A DNA stretch of 43,296 nt from Rhodothermales bacterium. GTDB taxonomy: Bacteria; Bacteroidota; Rhodothermia; Rhodothermales; VXPQ01. Below, one piece after another: positions 1 through 6,261 of the stretch. Positions within the stretch are counted from its first letter, which is position 1, and every line of letters begins with the position of its first letter. Made by a program: the position numbers and the translations under genes. The DNA lies in NCBI GenBank assembly GCA_022825385.1, contig JAJDWX010000001.1, forward strand, positions 1 to 43,296, written 5' to 3'. The notes below the pieces were generated by a model. It made no database searches. It saw nothing but the letters and a program-made list of their open reading frames with translations, and was not told the origin of the DNA.

Positions 1-179
1 GCCCCGCATAATGAGGAATGACACAGCCAGCGTGCCCCTCGCAGCCTCCCGAAGGGCGCGTCACGGACGCAACGTACCGAATCTACGGTGTTTTCTGCTG
101 ATTTCAATGATCCGGGCATGACGGTCTTTGCGGGCAATAGGGACGTGCTGAGCGAAGCGGCTTTGATCAGAGTATCCTC
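1..179 (-). repeat. Repeat element copy A (inverted, cut by window edge)
   Basis: This is the reverse complement of the left two-thirds of the element at 5812-6071. It ends at 163-177 in the terminal motif TTGATCAGAGTATCC. Reading leftward it aligns without gaps to the copies at 5812 and 43073 through the first 41 triplets. By hand count it differs from the 43073 copy at about 18 of 123 positions. The other end lies outside the window. No transposase is present. Confidence 0.85.
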
Positions 180-213
180 AAACTGTTTAGCCGCCTGCGC
201 CTCTTCTGCGCGT

Positions 214-237
214 TTGACAGGATCGGGCGTATCCCGC
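214..237. repeat. 24-bp repeat, first copy
   Basis: The 24 bases here are identical to 676-699. The unit contains TTGACA and a short palindrome with arms GGAT and ATCC. The flanking bases are only loosely similar. Its function is unknown. Confidence 0.75.
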
Positions 238-378
238 TTTGAAGAGCGCACCGTGTACGGCGTACTTAATGCATTCACCCGCCATACGTCTCCGAACGGG
301 TAGCCTCGCCTGTGCGCTGGACGAACCGGACGTTCTGACCTTGCGTTTTCAACAGAAAAGCCCCCGGAGCACAATAGC

Positions 379-407
379 ATTATACGCCGCCAAAGCGCAA
401 AAGTCAA
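379..407 (-). promoter_or_regulatory. Leftward sigma70-type promoter (duplicated copy)
   Basis: On the minus strand TTGACT (402-407) is followed by a 17-nt spacer and TATAAT (379-384), which is close to the sigma70 consensus. It is a duplicate of the promoter at 1263-1291, with a better -10 box. It points into an open frame that could start with GTG at 278, preceded by GGAG, and runs through element A off the window edge. Whether that frame is translated is uncertain. Confidence 0.5.
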
Positions 408-468
408 GCGAAAAGTCAAAAAATAATGGTTAAATTCGGGGCGACGCCCGGTCGTCGCTACGCCCTGC
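381..468. repeat. Duplicated promoter segment (copy 1)
   Basis: About 85 bp matches 1265-1353 with a few substitutions and a one-base difference in an A-run. It carries the leftward promoter. At its right end it is joined directly to a fragment of the permease gene (469-543). Confidence 0.8.
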
Positions 469-543
469 TGGCGGGCAATTTGCTGGCGGCGCTGTTCCGG
501 GCGTTTCTGTGCGCCCCCATCGCTGTCCGAACCCCGCATTTGT
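469..543 (+). pseudogene. Fragment of duplicated NCS1 permease gene
   Basis: This stretch closely matches an internal part of the permease gene at about 1592-1670, including the shared runs GGCGGGCAATTTGCTGGCGG and GCGTTTCTGTGCGCCCCCAT. It has no start codon and no continuation. It is fused to the promoter segment 381-468, so the duplication lost the equivalent of about 1354-1591, including the start codon. It is a non-functional remnant. Confidence 0.8.
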
Positions 544-648
544 AAAGCAAGCAGTGTTTCCCCTCCTTCCGCCGCCGCGCAGAACGGCGTATGCGCGAGT
601 GGGGTAAAATAGCGGGGCTACAATATCCGAAGCCGCTTCCCGGCCTGT

Positions 649-1212
649 TCAGGCGTTCGCCCCTATTGCGCACGATTGACAGGATCGGGCGTATCCCGCC
701 TGGAGAAAGGCGCCGCCCGGCACAGCGGGCAGTATATCGCAAAGCAGCCGCGCGCCTGCAAGGGCGAAACGGCGCGAGAGACGCCCGGACAGGGGCACTG
801 GCGCTGCATCAAGGACGGATACGGCGGCGGGCGTCGCGCCCATGCGGGGCGCAAGCGCGGAATCCGGCCGAACGGGTACGTGCTGCGCAGTAACGCCTAC
901 CCGATTTTCCACAACAGCCAGGCGCTTGTCGATATTCGCCAGTTTATCGTCTATCGCTTCGAATCGCCTGTCTATCGCCTCGAATCGCCTGTCTATCGCT
1001 TCGAACCGCTTGTCCATCTTCCTGTCCATCGCTTCGAATCGGCTGTCCATCTTTCTGTCCATCGCCTCGAATCGCCTGTTCATTGTATCCTCCATCCTGT
1101 CCAGCCTGCCGCTCAGCAACAGGTAGGGGCTATATGCCATAGATAGAAGAATCGCCAACACGCCCAAAGCTTGCCAGATTTCTTTCCACGACCATGCGCT
1201 TATGCTCTTCAT
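649..1212 (-). CDS. Small membrane-anchored coiled-coil protein
   Basis: The product is 187 residues of unknown function. Residues about 12-34 are one hydrophobic segment. Residues about 38-95 are a charged coiled coil built from seven-residue repeats of the type RFEAIDR or RFEAMDRKMD, encoded by near-identical 21-bp tandem units at about 950-1080. The start is supported by GGAGAAG just upstream of the ATG and by the promoter at 1263-1291. The last 85 or so residues are low-complexity, rich in Ala, Pro and Arg, and run into the 24-bp repeat at 676-699. In another frame that repeat encodes the same short peptide as its other copy, so the original C-terminus may have been replaced or frameshifted. 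A single anchor plus coiled coil suggests a small envelope or scaffold protein, but no function can be assigned. Confidence 0.6.
   Translation of the reverse strand: MKSISAWSWKEIWQALGVLAILLSMAYSPYLLLSGRLDRMEDTMNRRFEAMDRKMDSRFEAMDRKMDKRFEAIDRRFEAIDRRFEAIDDKLANIDKRLAVVENRVGVTAQHVPVRPDSALAPRMGATPAAVSVLDAAPVPLSGRLSRRFALAGARLLCDILPAVPGGAFLQAGYARSCQSCAIGANA
676..699. repeat. 24-bp repeat, second copy
   Basis: Identical to 214-237. It overlaps the doubtful C-terminal part of the coiled-coil gene, which suggests that repeat insertion or recombination shaped that end. Confidence 0.75.
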
Positions 1213-1224
1213 CGTCTTCTCCGT

Positions 1225-1254
1225 TTGGGGTTACAAATGTTGGGGTTACAAATG
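1225..1254. promoter_or_regulatory. 15-bp tandem direct repeat, possible operator
   Basis: TTGGGGTTACAAATG occurs twice head to tail (1225-1239 and 1240-1254) with no spacer. On the minus strand the pair starts a few bases downstream of the -10 box at 1263-1268, so it covers the predicted start of transcription and the early 5' leader of the coiled-coil gene. A repressor site or a structured leader would fit. No cognate regulator is encoded in the window. Confidence 0.45.
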
Positions 1255-1262
1255 ACCTGAAC

Positions 1263-1291
1263 AGTATACGCCGCCAAAGCGCAAAAGTCAA
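1263..1291 (-). promoter_or_regulatory. Sigma70-type promoter of the coiled-coil gene
   Basis: Minus strand TTGACT (1286-1291), 17-nt spacer, TATACT (1263-1268). Downstream are the tandem repeat, then GGAGAAG and the ATG at 1212. Confidence 0.6.
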
Positions 1292-1353
1292 GCGAAAAGT
1301 CAAAAAAATAATGGTTAAATTCGGGGCGGCGCCTGGCCGTCGCCGCGCCCTGC
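1265..1353. repeat. Duplicated promoter segment (copy 2)
   Basis: This is the partner of 381-468 and probably the original, because it keeps its context between the coiled-coil gene and the intact permease gene. Confidence 0.75.
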
Positions 1354-1363
1354 GAAAAACGAT

Positions 1364-1381
1364 TTTGATCAGCGTATTCCG
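1364..1381 (-). repeat. Degenerate terminal motif of the repeat element
   Basis: TTTTGATCAGCGTATTCC resembles the terminal motif TTTGATCAGAGTATCC of element A with one substitution and one inserted T. It lies directly before the permease start codon. It may be the scar of an old element copy, or chance. Confidence 0.35.
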
Positions 1382-1383
1382 AC

Positions 1384-2796
1384 ATGAACGCTTCCCCCCA
1401 AGCCAAGCTGGTCGCCCGCCTCGACGCGATGAACGAGTTCGATCGCGCGCCGGTCTCCCCGGACCGCTTGCGAGGTCCCGGCGGATTCATCGGGTTGTAT
1501 GCGGGCGAGCATGTGGCGGGGACCGAATTCGTTATCGGGCCGCTGTTCGTGGCGCATGGCGTAGCGACCGGCGATCTGCTCTGGGGCCTCTTGGCGGGCA
1601 ATTTGCTGGCGGTGCTCTCCTGGGCGTTTCTGTGCGCCCCCATCGCCGTCCGAACCCGGCTGAATTTGTACTGGCACCTGCGCAAGATCACCGGCCCCAA
1701 CCTGCTTTTCGTCTACAATATCGTCAACGCCCTGATGTTCTGTTTTCTGGCCGGGGCGATGATTTCCGTGGCCGCCACGGCGGTGGGCATTCCCTTCGAT
1801 ATGCCCATGCCCGGCCTGGACGATTTGTACCCGACCAGCGTCGCCTGGGCGCTGACGGCGCTGGCGGTGGGCGGCGTGGTTACGGCGCTGGCGGTGCTGG
1901 GGTTCGACCGGATCGCATGGTTTTCGAAGATCGCTTCGCCCTGGCTGCTGCTCGTGTTTCTGGCGTCGGGGCTGGCCGTGTTGCCGCAGTTGGGCGTGGA
2001 ATCCTTCGCCGACCTGCGGACCGTGGCGAACGAGAAAATATGGACGGGCGTGCCGGCGGAAGGCCGGGTCCGGTTTACCTTCTGGCACGTAACGTTTTTC
2101 GCCTGGTTTGCGAACATGGCCATGCACATCGGCATGGCGGATCTGACCATTTTGCGGTACGCCCGAAAATGGCAATACGGTTTTGCGAGCGCGTTCGGGA
2201 TGTACCTTGGGCATTATCTGGCCTGGGTTGCGTCGGGCGCGCTGGTGGCGCTGGCGATCCAGCAGGGCGGGGAAGTGGCCCCGGGCCCGATCGCATGGCT
2301 TGGCTCGGGCGCCGCCGGACTGATTGCGGTGGTGGTGGCCGGATGGACCACGGCGAACCCCACGATTTACCGCGCCGGGCTGGCCATGCAGACGATCACG
2401 CCGAACTGGAAGCGCTGGAAGGTAACCCTTGCGGTGGGCGCGGCGACGACCGTGGCGGCGCTGTTTCCCGCGCTGATGATGCGTCTTTTGGACTTCGTGG
2501 CGCTCTACGGGCTGATTCTGATGCCGATGGGGGCAGCGATTTTCGCCGATTTCTGGATTTTTCCGAAGATCGGACTGCGTTCCGGGTACGCCGAATGGAA
2601 ACAGATCGCATTCGACTGGCCCGCCGCGCTCGCCTGGATCGGGACGCTGGCCGCCTGTCGGCTGATGCATGTGATGTGGGGATGGGATATATTTTTCCTG
2701 GGCTTGCCCGGCTGGTTCGTGGCGACGGGCCTCTTTACGGGGCTAAGCTTCCTGCGGAAACGCTTGACCCGGGAGGCGCGGACGGCGGCTTCGTAA
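1384..2796 (+). CDS. NCS1-type permease of the rhamnose operon
   Basis: The product is 470 residues and almost wholly hydrophobic, with about twelve membrane segments, as in nucleobase:cation symporter-1 (purine/cytosine permease-like) proteins. The N-terminal region after residue 30 (GPGGFIGLYAGEHVAGTEF) is the first helix and substrate-site region typical of that superfamily. It leads the operon rhaI-rhaB-aldolase-lutABC, so L-rhamnose or a related compound is the inferred cargo rather than a nucleobase. That is inference from position only. The ATG at 1384 has no obvious ribosome-binding site and is directly preceded by a degenerate repeat end. An internal ATG at 1429 is a weaker alternative. 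Part of this gene is duplicated at 469-543. Confidence 0.85.
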   Translation: MNASPQAKLVARLDAMNEFDRAPVSPDRLRGPGGFIGLYAGEHVAGTEFVIGPLFVAHGVATGDLLWGLLAGNLLAVLSWAFLCAPIAVRTRLNLYWHLRKITGPNLLFVYNIVNALMFCFLAGAMISVAATAVGIPFDMPMPGLDDLYPTSVAWALTALAVGGVVTALAVLGFDRIAWFSKIASPWLLLVFLASGLAVLPQLGVESFADLRTVANEKIWTGVPAEGRVRFTFWHVTFFAWFANMAMHIGMADLTILRYARKWQYGFASAFGMYLGHYLAWVASGALVALAIQQGGEVAPGPIAWLGSGAAGLIAVVVAGWTTANPTIYRAGLAMQTITPNWKRWKVTLAVGAATTVAALFPALMMRLLDFVALYGLILMPMGAAIFADFWIFPKIGLRSGYAEWKQIAFDWPAALAWIGTLAACRLMHVMWGWDIFFLGLPGWFVATGLFTGLSFLRKRLTREARTAAS

Positions 2797-2833
2797 ACGG
2801 TTCTGCCTGCGGTTTTTCGCAACCTTGCTTCCT

Positions 2834-3013
2834 ATGAGATATTTTCTGAAAATACTGTCCTTCGGCGGCCTGGCCCTGACGGTTGCGCCCGCCGCGCTTG
2901 TGTTTGCCGGGGCCCTGTCTTGGCGCATGCACGCCGCGCTGATGCTGGCGGGCGCCGCGCTCTGGTTCGCCACGGCTCCGTTCTGGATGCGTCGCGCCGC
3001 CGACGCCGCCTGA
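2834..3013 (+). CDS. Small two-helix membrane protein
   Basis: The product is 59 residues from ATG 2834; a TTG at 2825 would add three. It has two hydrophobic segments (about residues 5-25 and 30-48) and a short polar tail. It sits 37 bp after the permease and 63 bp before rhaI in the same direction, so it is probably part of the operon. Such a protein could be an accessory subunit of the permease. No family is recognised. Confidence 0.6.
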   Translation: MRYFLKILSFGGLALTVAPAALVFAGALSWRMHAALMLAGAALWFATAPFWMRRAADAA

Positions 3014-3076
3014 CCGCAGCCCAGCGCTTCCGTTTGCCGCCAACTTCGCCCTCCTTTTCCCTGTCTCCGCCCCGCC

Positions 3077-4360
3077 ATGATCGCTCCAGACCGTATCGAC
3101 GCTTCGAATCGGGCATGCGAAGCCGCCTGGCGCAGGGACTATGCGCACCTGGGCGAACAACTTCGCCGCCGGGGACTGGACCCCGACGCCATCGTGGAGC
3201 AGGCCGCTGCGTTCGAGGCGGCGGCGCCCTCCTGGGCGCTGGGAACCGGCGGTACGCGGTTCGGGCGCTTCCCGGGCAGGGGCGAGCCGCGGGACGTATT
3301 CGAGAAGATGGAGGACGTATCCGCGGCGAAGCGGCTTTGCGGGGCCATTTCGCGGATATCGCTGCACATTCCCTGGGACGAACCGGACGATCCCCGGGCG
3401 TTGCGCGAGCAGGCCGCCGAGTTGGGCGTAGGGTTCGATGCGGTAAACTCGAATACTTTTCAGGATCAGCCCGGACAGGCCCTGAGCTACAAGTTCGGGT
3501 CGTTTCAGCACACGGATCCGGCGGTGCGCAAGCAGGCCGTGGCGCACAATCTGCATGCGGCGGAGACGGGCGCCGCGCTGGGTTCGAACGCGCTCACGAT
3601 CTGGCTGGGCGACGGAGCGAATTATCCGGGGCAGACCCATCTGCGCAAGGCTTGGGAACGGGTGCGGGATTGCCTGGCGGAAGTATACGAAGCCCTTCCG
3701 CCCGACTGGAGCCTTTTCATCGAACACAAGCCGTTCGAGCCGGCGTTCTACGCAACCGTGGTGGCCGATTGGGGGTCCTCGCTCATGCTGGCGCGGGCGA
3801 CCGGCGAGCGGGCCTCGTGCCTGGTCGATCTGGGGCACCATCTTCCCAATACGAATGTGGAGCAGGTGGTGGCGCGCCTCGTCACGGCGGGCAAACTGGG
3901 CGGGTTTCATTTCAACGACGCGAAGTACGGGGACGACGACCTGACGGCGGGTTCCATAAAGCCCTATCAGTTGTTTCTCGTCTTCAACGAACTGGCGGAC
4001 GCGCTGGCGGACGGCGCGCTGCCCGCGCCGCCTGCGTACATGATCGACCAGAGCCATAACGTCAAGGACCCCATCGAGGCCCTGCTGCAAACGGCGAACC
4101 GGCTTCAGGAAACGTGGATTCGCGCGCTGCTCGTGCGCCGCGACGCGCTGACGCATTATCAGGAAACGAACGACGCGCTGATGGCCGAGGAGACGCTTCG
4201 GGAAGCGTACGAAACGGATGTCCGCCCTCTTGCGGCGGCGGCGCGCAAGCGCCTGGGGGGCGCGATCGACCCCATTGCCGCCTTTCGGGCCTCGGCGTAT
4301 CGGGAGCGGGCCGCCGAAGCGCGGACCGGCGCCGCGTACGTTCCGCCCCAAAGCCTTTGA
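3077..4360 (+). CDS. rhaI: L-rhamnose isomerase (Pseudomonas stutzeri type)
   Basis: The enzyme interconverts L-rhamnose and L-rhamnulose in the cytoplasm. At 427 residues it has the usual length of the P. stutzeri-type TIM-barrel isomerase. The metal-binding set is complete: Glu216 (in IEHKPFEPAFY), Asp251 and His254 (DLGHH), His278 (GFHFNDAKYGDDDL), Asp286, Asp288 and Asp324 (IDQSHN). As I recall the P. stutzeri numbering (Glu219, Asp254, His257, His281, Asp289, Asp291, Asp327), every residue is present at a constant offset of three. The stop codon TGA directly abuts a truncated copy of the repeat element that forms most of the 44-bp gap to rhaB. Its place among permease, kinase and aldolase genes supports the rhamnose assignment. 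Confidence 0.93.
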   Translation: MIAPDRIDASNRACEAAWRRDYAHLGEQLRRRGLDPDAIVEQAAAFEAAAPSWALGTGGTRFGRFPGRGEPRDVFEKMEDVSAAKRLCGAISRISLHIPWDEPDDPRALREQAAELGVGFDAVNSNTFQDQPGQALSYKFGSFQHTDPAVRKQAVAHNLHAAETGAALGSNALTIWLGDGANYPGQTHLRKAWERVRDCLAEVYEALPPDWSLFIEHKPFEPAFYATVVADWGSSLMLARATGERASCLVDLGHHLPNTNVEQVVARLVTAGKLGGFHFNDAKYGDDDLTAGSIKPYQLFLVFNELADALADGALPAPPAYMIDQSHNVKDPIEALLQTANRLQETWIRALLVRRDALTHYQETNDALMAEETLREAYETDVRPLAAAARKRLGGAIDPIAAFRASAYRERAAEARTGAAYVPPQSL

Positions 4361-4394
4361 GGATACTCTGATCAAACCCACTTCGCTCAGCGCG
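4361..4394 (+). repeat. Truncated end of the repeat element between rhaI and rhaB
   Basis: The terminal motif GGATACTCTGATCAAA followed by CTTCGCTCAGCGCG matches the left ends of the copies at 5815 and 43073. The match stops at 4394, ten bases before the rhaB start. Including the preceding TTTGA, the first 21 bases are identical to the end of element A. Confidence 0.85.
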
Positions 4395-4404
4395 CCCCAA
4401 ACCC

Positions 4405-5814
4405 ATGCGACAATCTGCGCCCCCTGTTCTTGCCGTGGACCTTGGTGCCGCGAGCGGGCGCGCCCTGCTGGGCCGGTTCGACGGGGAGCGCATGGCCATG
4501 CAGGAAATGCATCGGTTCGAAACGCCCGTCGCGGAGGCGGATGGGCATATCCAATGGGATATCCATGCGATCGAAGAAGAAATATGGACCGCGTTGCGGG
4601 TTGCGCTGGCCGAGGCGCCCGACCTGCGGTCCGTGTCCGTGAATTCCTGGGGCGTCGATTACGTACGGCTTGACGCCGCAGGGCGCCCGCTTGGCTTGCC
4701 GTATGGCTACCGGGATCCCCGGCTGGACGGGATGATGGCGTCCGTCCTCGAAGCGGTTTCGGCCCGGGACGTCTATGATCGCACCGGCGTCGCTTTTTTG
4801 CCGTTCAATACGCTGTACCAGTTGGCGGCGGACCGCAAGGCGGGCCTCGAGGCGGCGCGCTGCCTCCTGATCGCCGATTATTTCAATTACCGGCTTGGCG
4901 GGCGCCCGGTGGCCGAGGCGTCCCTTGCCAGCACCACGCAGATGGTGGACATTCGCGCGGGCCGGTGGGCGGCGCCGCTTTTGCGCAAGCTGGGCCTGGA
5001 TCCGGCGCCTTGGCCGGAAATCGTGCCGTCGGGAACCATCCTCGGGGCGGTGCGGGGCCATCCGGACGTGGCCGTCGTGGCTACGTGCAGCCACGATACG
5101 GCGCTGGCCGTGGCGGCTGCGCCCGCCGCCCGCTCCGGGACCTGGGCCTACGTGAGTTGCGGAACCTGGTCGCTTTTCGGGGTGGAGCGTACGGCCCCCG
5201 TGCTTACGTCCGCCGCGCTCGCCGCCGGATATACGAACGAAATCGGGCTGGACGGCTCCGTCCGCTTGCTGAAGAACCTGACCGGATTGTGGGTGTTGCA
5301 GGAATGCGTACGCGAATGGGGCGGCGCGGCGTGGGACGAACTGGAAGCGGAGGCCCGCCGCGCGCCTGCTACGGGCGCGGCGCTGGACCTGAACGATGCG
5401 CGTTTTTTGCGCCGGGGCGGCATGGAAAAGCGTTTGCTGGACGCGTTGCGGGAGCAGGGCGCGCCGCTTCCCGGCTCCCGGGGCGAATTGTGCCGAACGA
5501 TTCTGGAGAGCATGGCGGACAGTTACCGCCGGGCGCTGGCCGATCTGGAGCAGATCGCGGGCGAGCGCGTCGATGCGCTGCATATCGTGGGCGGCGGGTC
5601 GCAAAACGGCCTGTTGTGCGCGTGCGCGGCCAAGGCGTGCGGCCGGCCCGTCGTCGCTGGTCCGGCGGAGGCGACGGCGCTGGGCAACGCGCTTGTGCAA
5701 CTCAGGACGCTGGGCGGCCTGCCGGACGGGGTTTCGCTGCGGGAGGCGTCCGCCCGGTCCTGCAATCCGCGCGCCTATACGCCCGACGGCCAGGTGCTGG
5801 AGGGGATAATCTAA
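4405..5814 (+). CDS. rhaB: Rhamnulokinase
   Basis: The kinase phosphorylates L-rhamnulose to L-rhamnulose 1-phosphate with ATP. It is a FGGY-family sugar kinase of 469 residues, close to the usual RhaB length. The N-terminal phosphate-binding loop reads AVDLGAASGRALLG, followed by WDI near residue 52 and SWGVDYV near residue 80. The C-terminal domain carries VSCGTWSLFG and the nucleotide-binding HIVGGGSQNGLLCACAA segment. It follows rhaI by 44 bp, most of which is a repeat fragment. Its own stop TAA is the first triplet of the full repeat element at 5812-6071. Confidence 0.92.
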   Translation: MRQSAPPVLAVDLGAASGRALLGRFDGERMAMQEMHRFETPVAEADGHIQWDIHAIEEEIWTALRVALAEAPDLRSVSVNSWGVDYVRLDAAGRPLGLPYGYRDPRLDGMMASVLEAVSARDVYDRTGVAFLPFNTLYQLAADRKAGLEAARCLLIADYFNYRLGGRPVAEASLASTTQMVDIRAGRWAAPLLRKLGLDPAPWPEIVPSGTILGAVRGHPDVAVVATCSHDTALAVAAAPAARSGTWAYVSCGTWSLFGVERTAPVLTSAALAAGYTNEIGLDGSVRLLKNLTGLWVLQECVREWGGAAWDELEAEARRAPATGAALDLNDARFLRRGGMEKRLLDALREQGAPLPGSRGELCRTILESMADSYRRALADLEQIAGERVDALHIVGGGSQNGLLCACAAKACGRPVVAGPAEATALGNALVQLRTLGGLPDGVSLREASARSCNPRAYTPDGQVLEGII

Positions 5815-6071
5815 GGATACTCTGATCAAAACCACTTCGCTCAGCGCGTCGCTATCCCCGCCAAAAAACGTCATACCCGAATCATGGACATCAGCAAGAA
5901 ACACCGTAGATTCGGTATGTCGTGGACGCGACGCGCCCTTCGGGAGGCTGCGAGGGGTACGCTGGCTGCGTCATTCCTCATTACGTGGGGCCTGCCACGC
6001 TGCTTCGTCATTCCTTGCCAGCGCACCCCTCGCAGCCTCTGAGCTTCGTGGACTTAATCAGAGTATCCTTA
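5812..6071 (+). mobile_element. MITE-like repeat element copy B (complete, 260 bp)
   Basis: The element is bounded by terminal inverted repeats of about 18 bp: TAAGGATACTCTGATCAA on the left and its near-perfect reverse complement at 6054-6071. It has no transposase. TA at both ends would fit a TA target duplication as made by IS630/Tc1-like transposases, but the other copies are preceded by TG, so this is weak. Inside lies a long hairpin (5944-6039). It separates rhaB from the aldolase gene within the operon and begins on the rhaB stop codon. One reading frame is open through all three copies, but the differences between copies are mostly non-synonymous, so I do not call it coding. Confidence 0.8.
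5944..6039 (+). other. Long conserved hairpin inside element B
   Basis: The 23-nt arms 5944-5966 and 6017-6039 pair with one mismatch. Between them 5984-5988 (CGTGG) pairs with 5995-5999 (CCACG) around a six-base loop. In copy C the same stems exist with paired changes: C5948-G6035 becomes T43206-A43293, and C5984-G5999 becomes T43242-A43257. Confidence 0.75.
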
Positions 6072-6099
6072 AGGATGGGACAGGACAAAAAGCGCCTTT

Positions 6100-6129
6100 T
6101 TGGATGCTTTTTTACGCCATTTTTATTCT
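6100..6129 (+). promoter_or_regulatory. Possible promoter downstream of element B
   Basis: TTGGAT (6100-6105), 18-nt spacer, TATTCT (6124-6129), in an AT-rich leader (6072-6170) unlike the surrounding GC-rich DNA. It could restart transcription of the distal operon after the repeat element. The rest of the leader up to 6261 shows nothing else I can name. Confidence 0.3.
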
Positions 6130-6261
6130 ATTTATGAACCATTTTTACGCTATATCCATGTGTTTTCCCTCTTTCGCCCGCGCCGCCTTCGCGCCCTTGC
6201 GGAATTTGCATCGTCTCCGGTAACTTACCTGGCAGCCCCTTGCCACATTTTTGCGAACAGC

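Noticed and set aside
950..1085. CRISPR-like array
   Set aside because: The repeats are 21-bp head-to-tail coding units without spacers and encode a heptad coiled coil.
842..1126. Plus-strand frame with repeated SIASNRL units
   Set aside because: It is the reverse-strand reading of the heptad-repeat coding region of the leftward gene 649-1212.
1369..2670. Minus-strand open frame opposite the permease
   Set aside because: Charged low-complexity product with no recognisable domain, antisense to a convincing membrane protein.
1194..2837. Plus-strand open frame overlapping the permease in another frame
   Set aside because: Arg/Gly-rich translation typical of an off-frame shadow; the frame at 1384-2796 encodes the permease.
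5812..6071. Element B as a protein-coding gene, because one frame is open in copies A, B and C
   Set aside because: Differences between copies are mostly non-synonymous and no start site or ribosome-binding site is present. Paired changes in the hairpins fit structure better.
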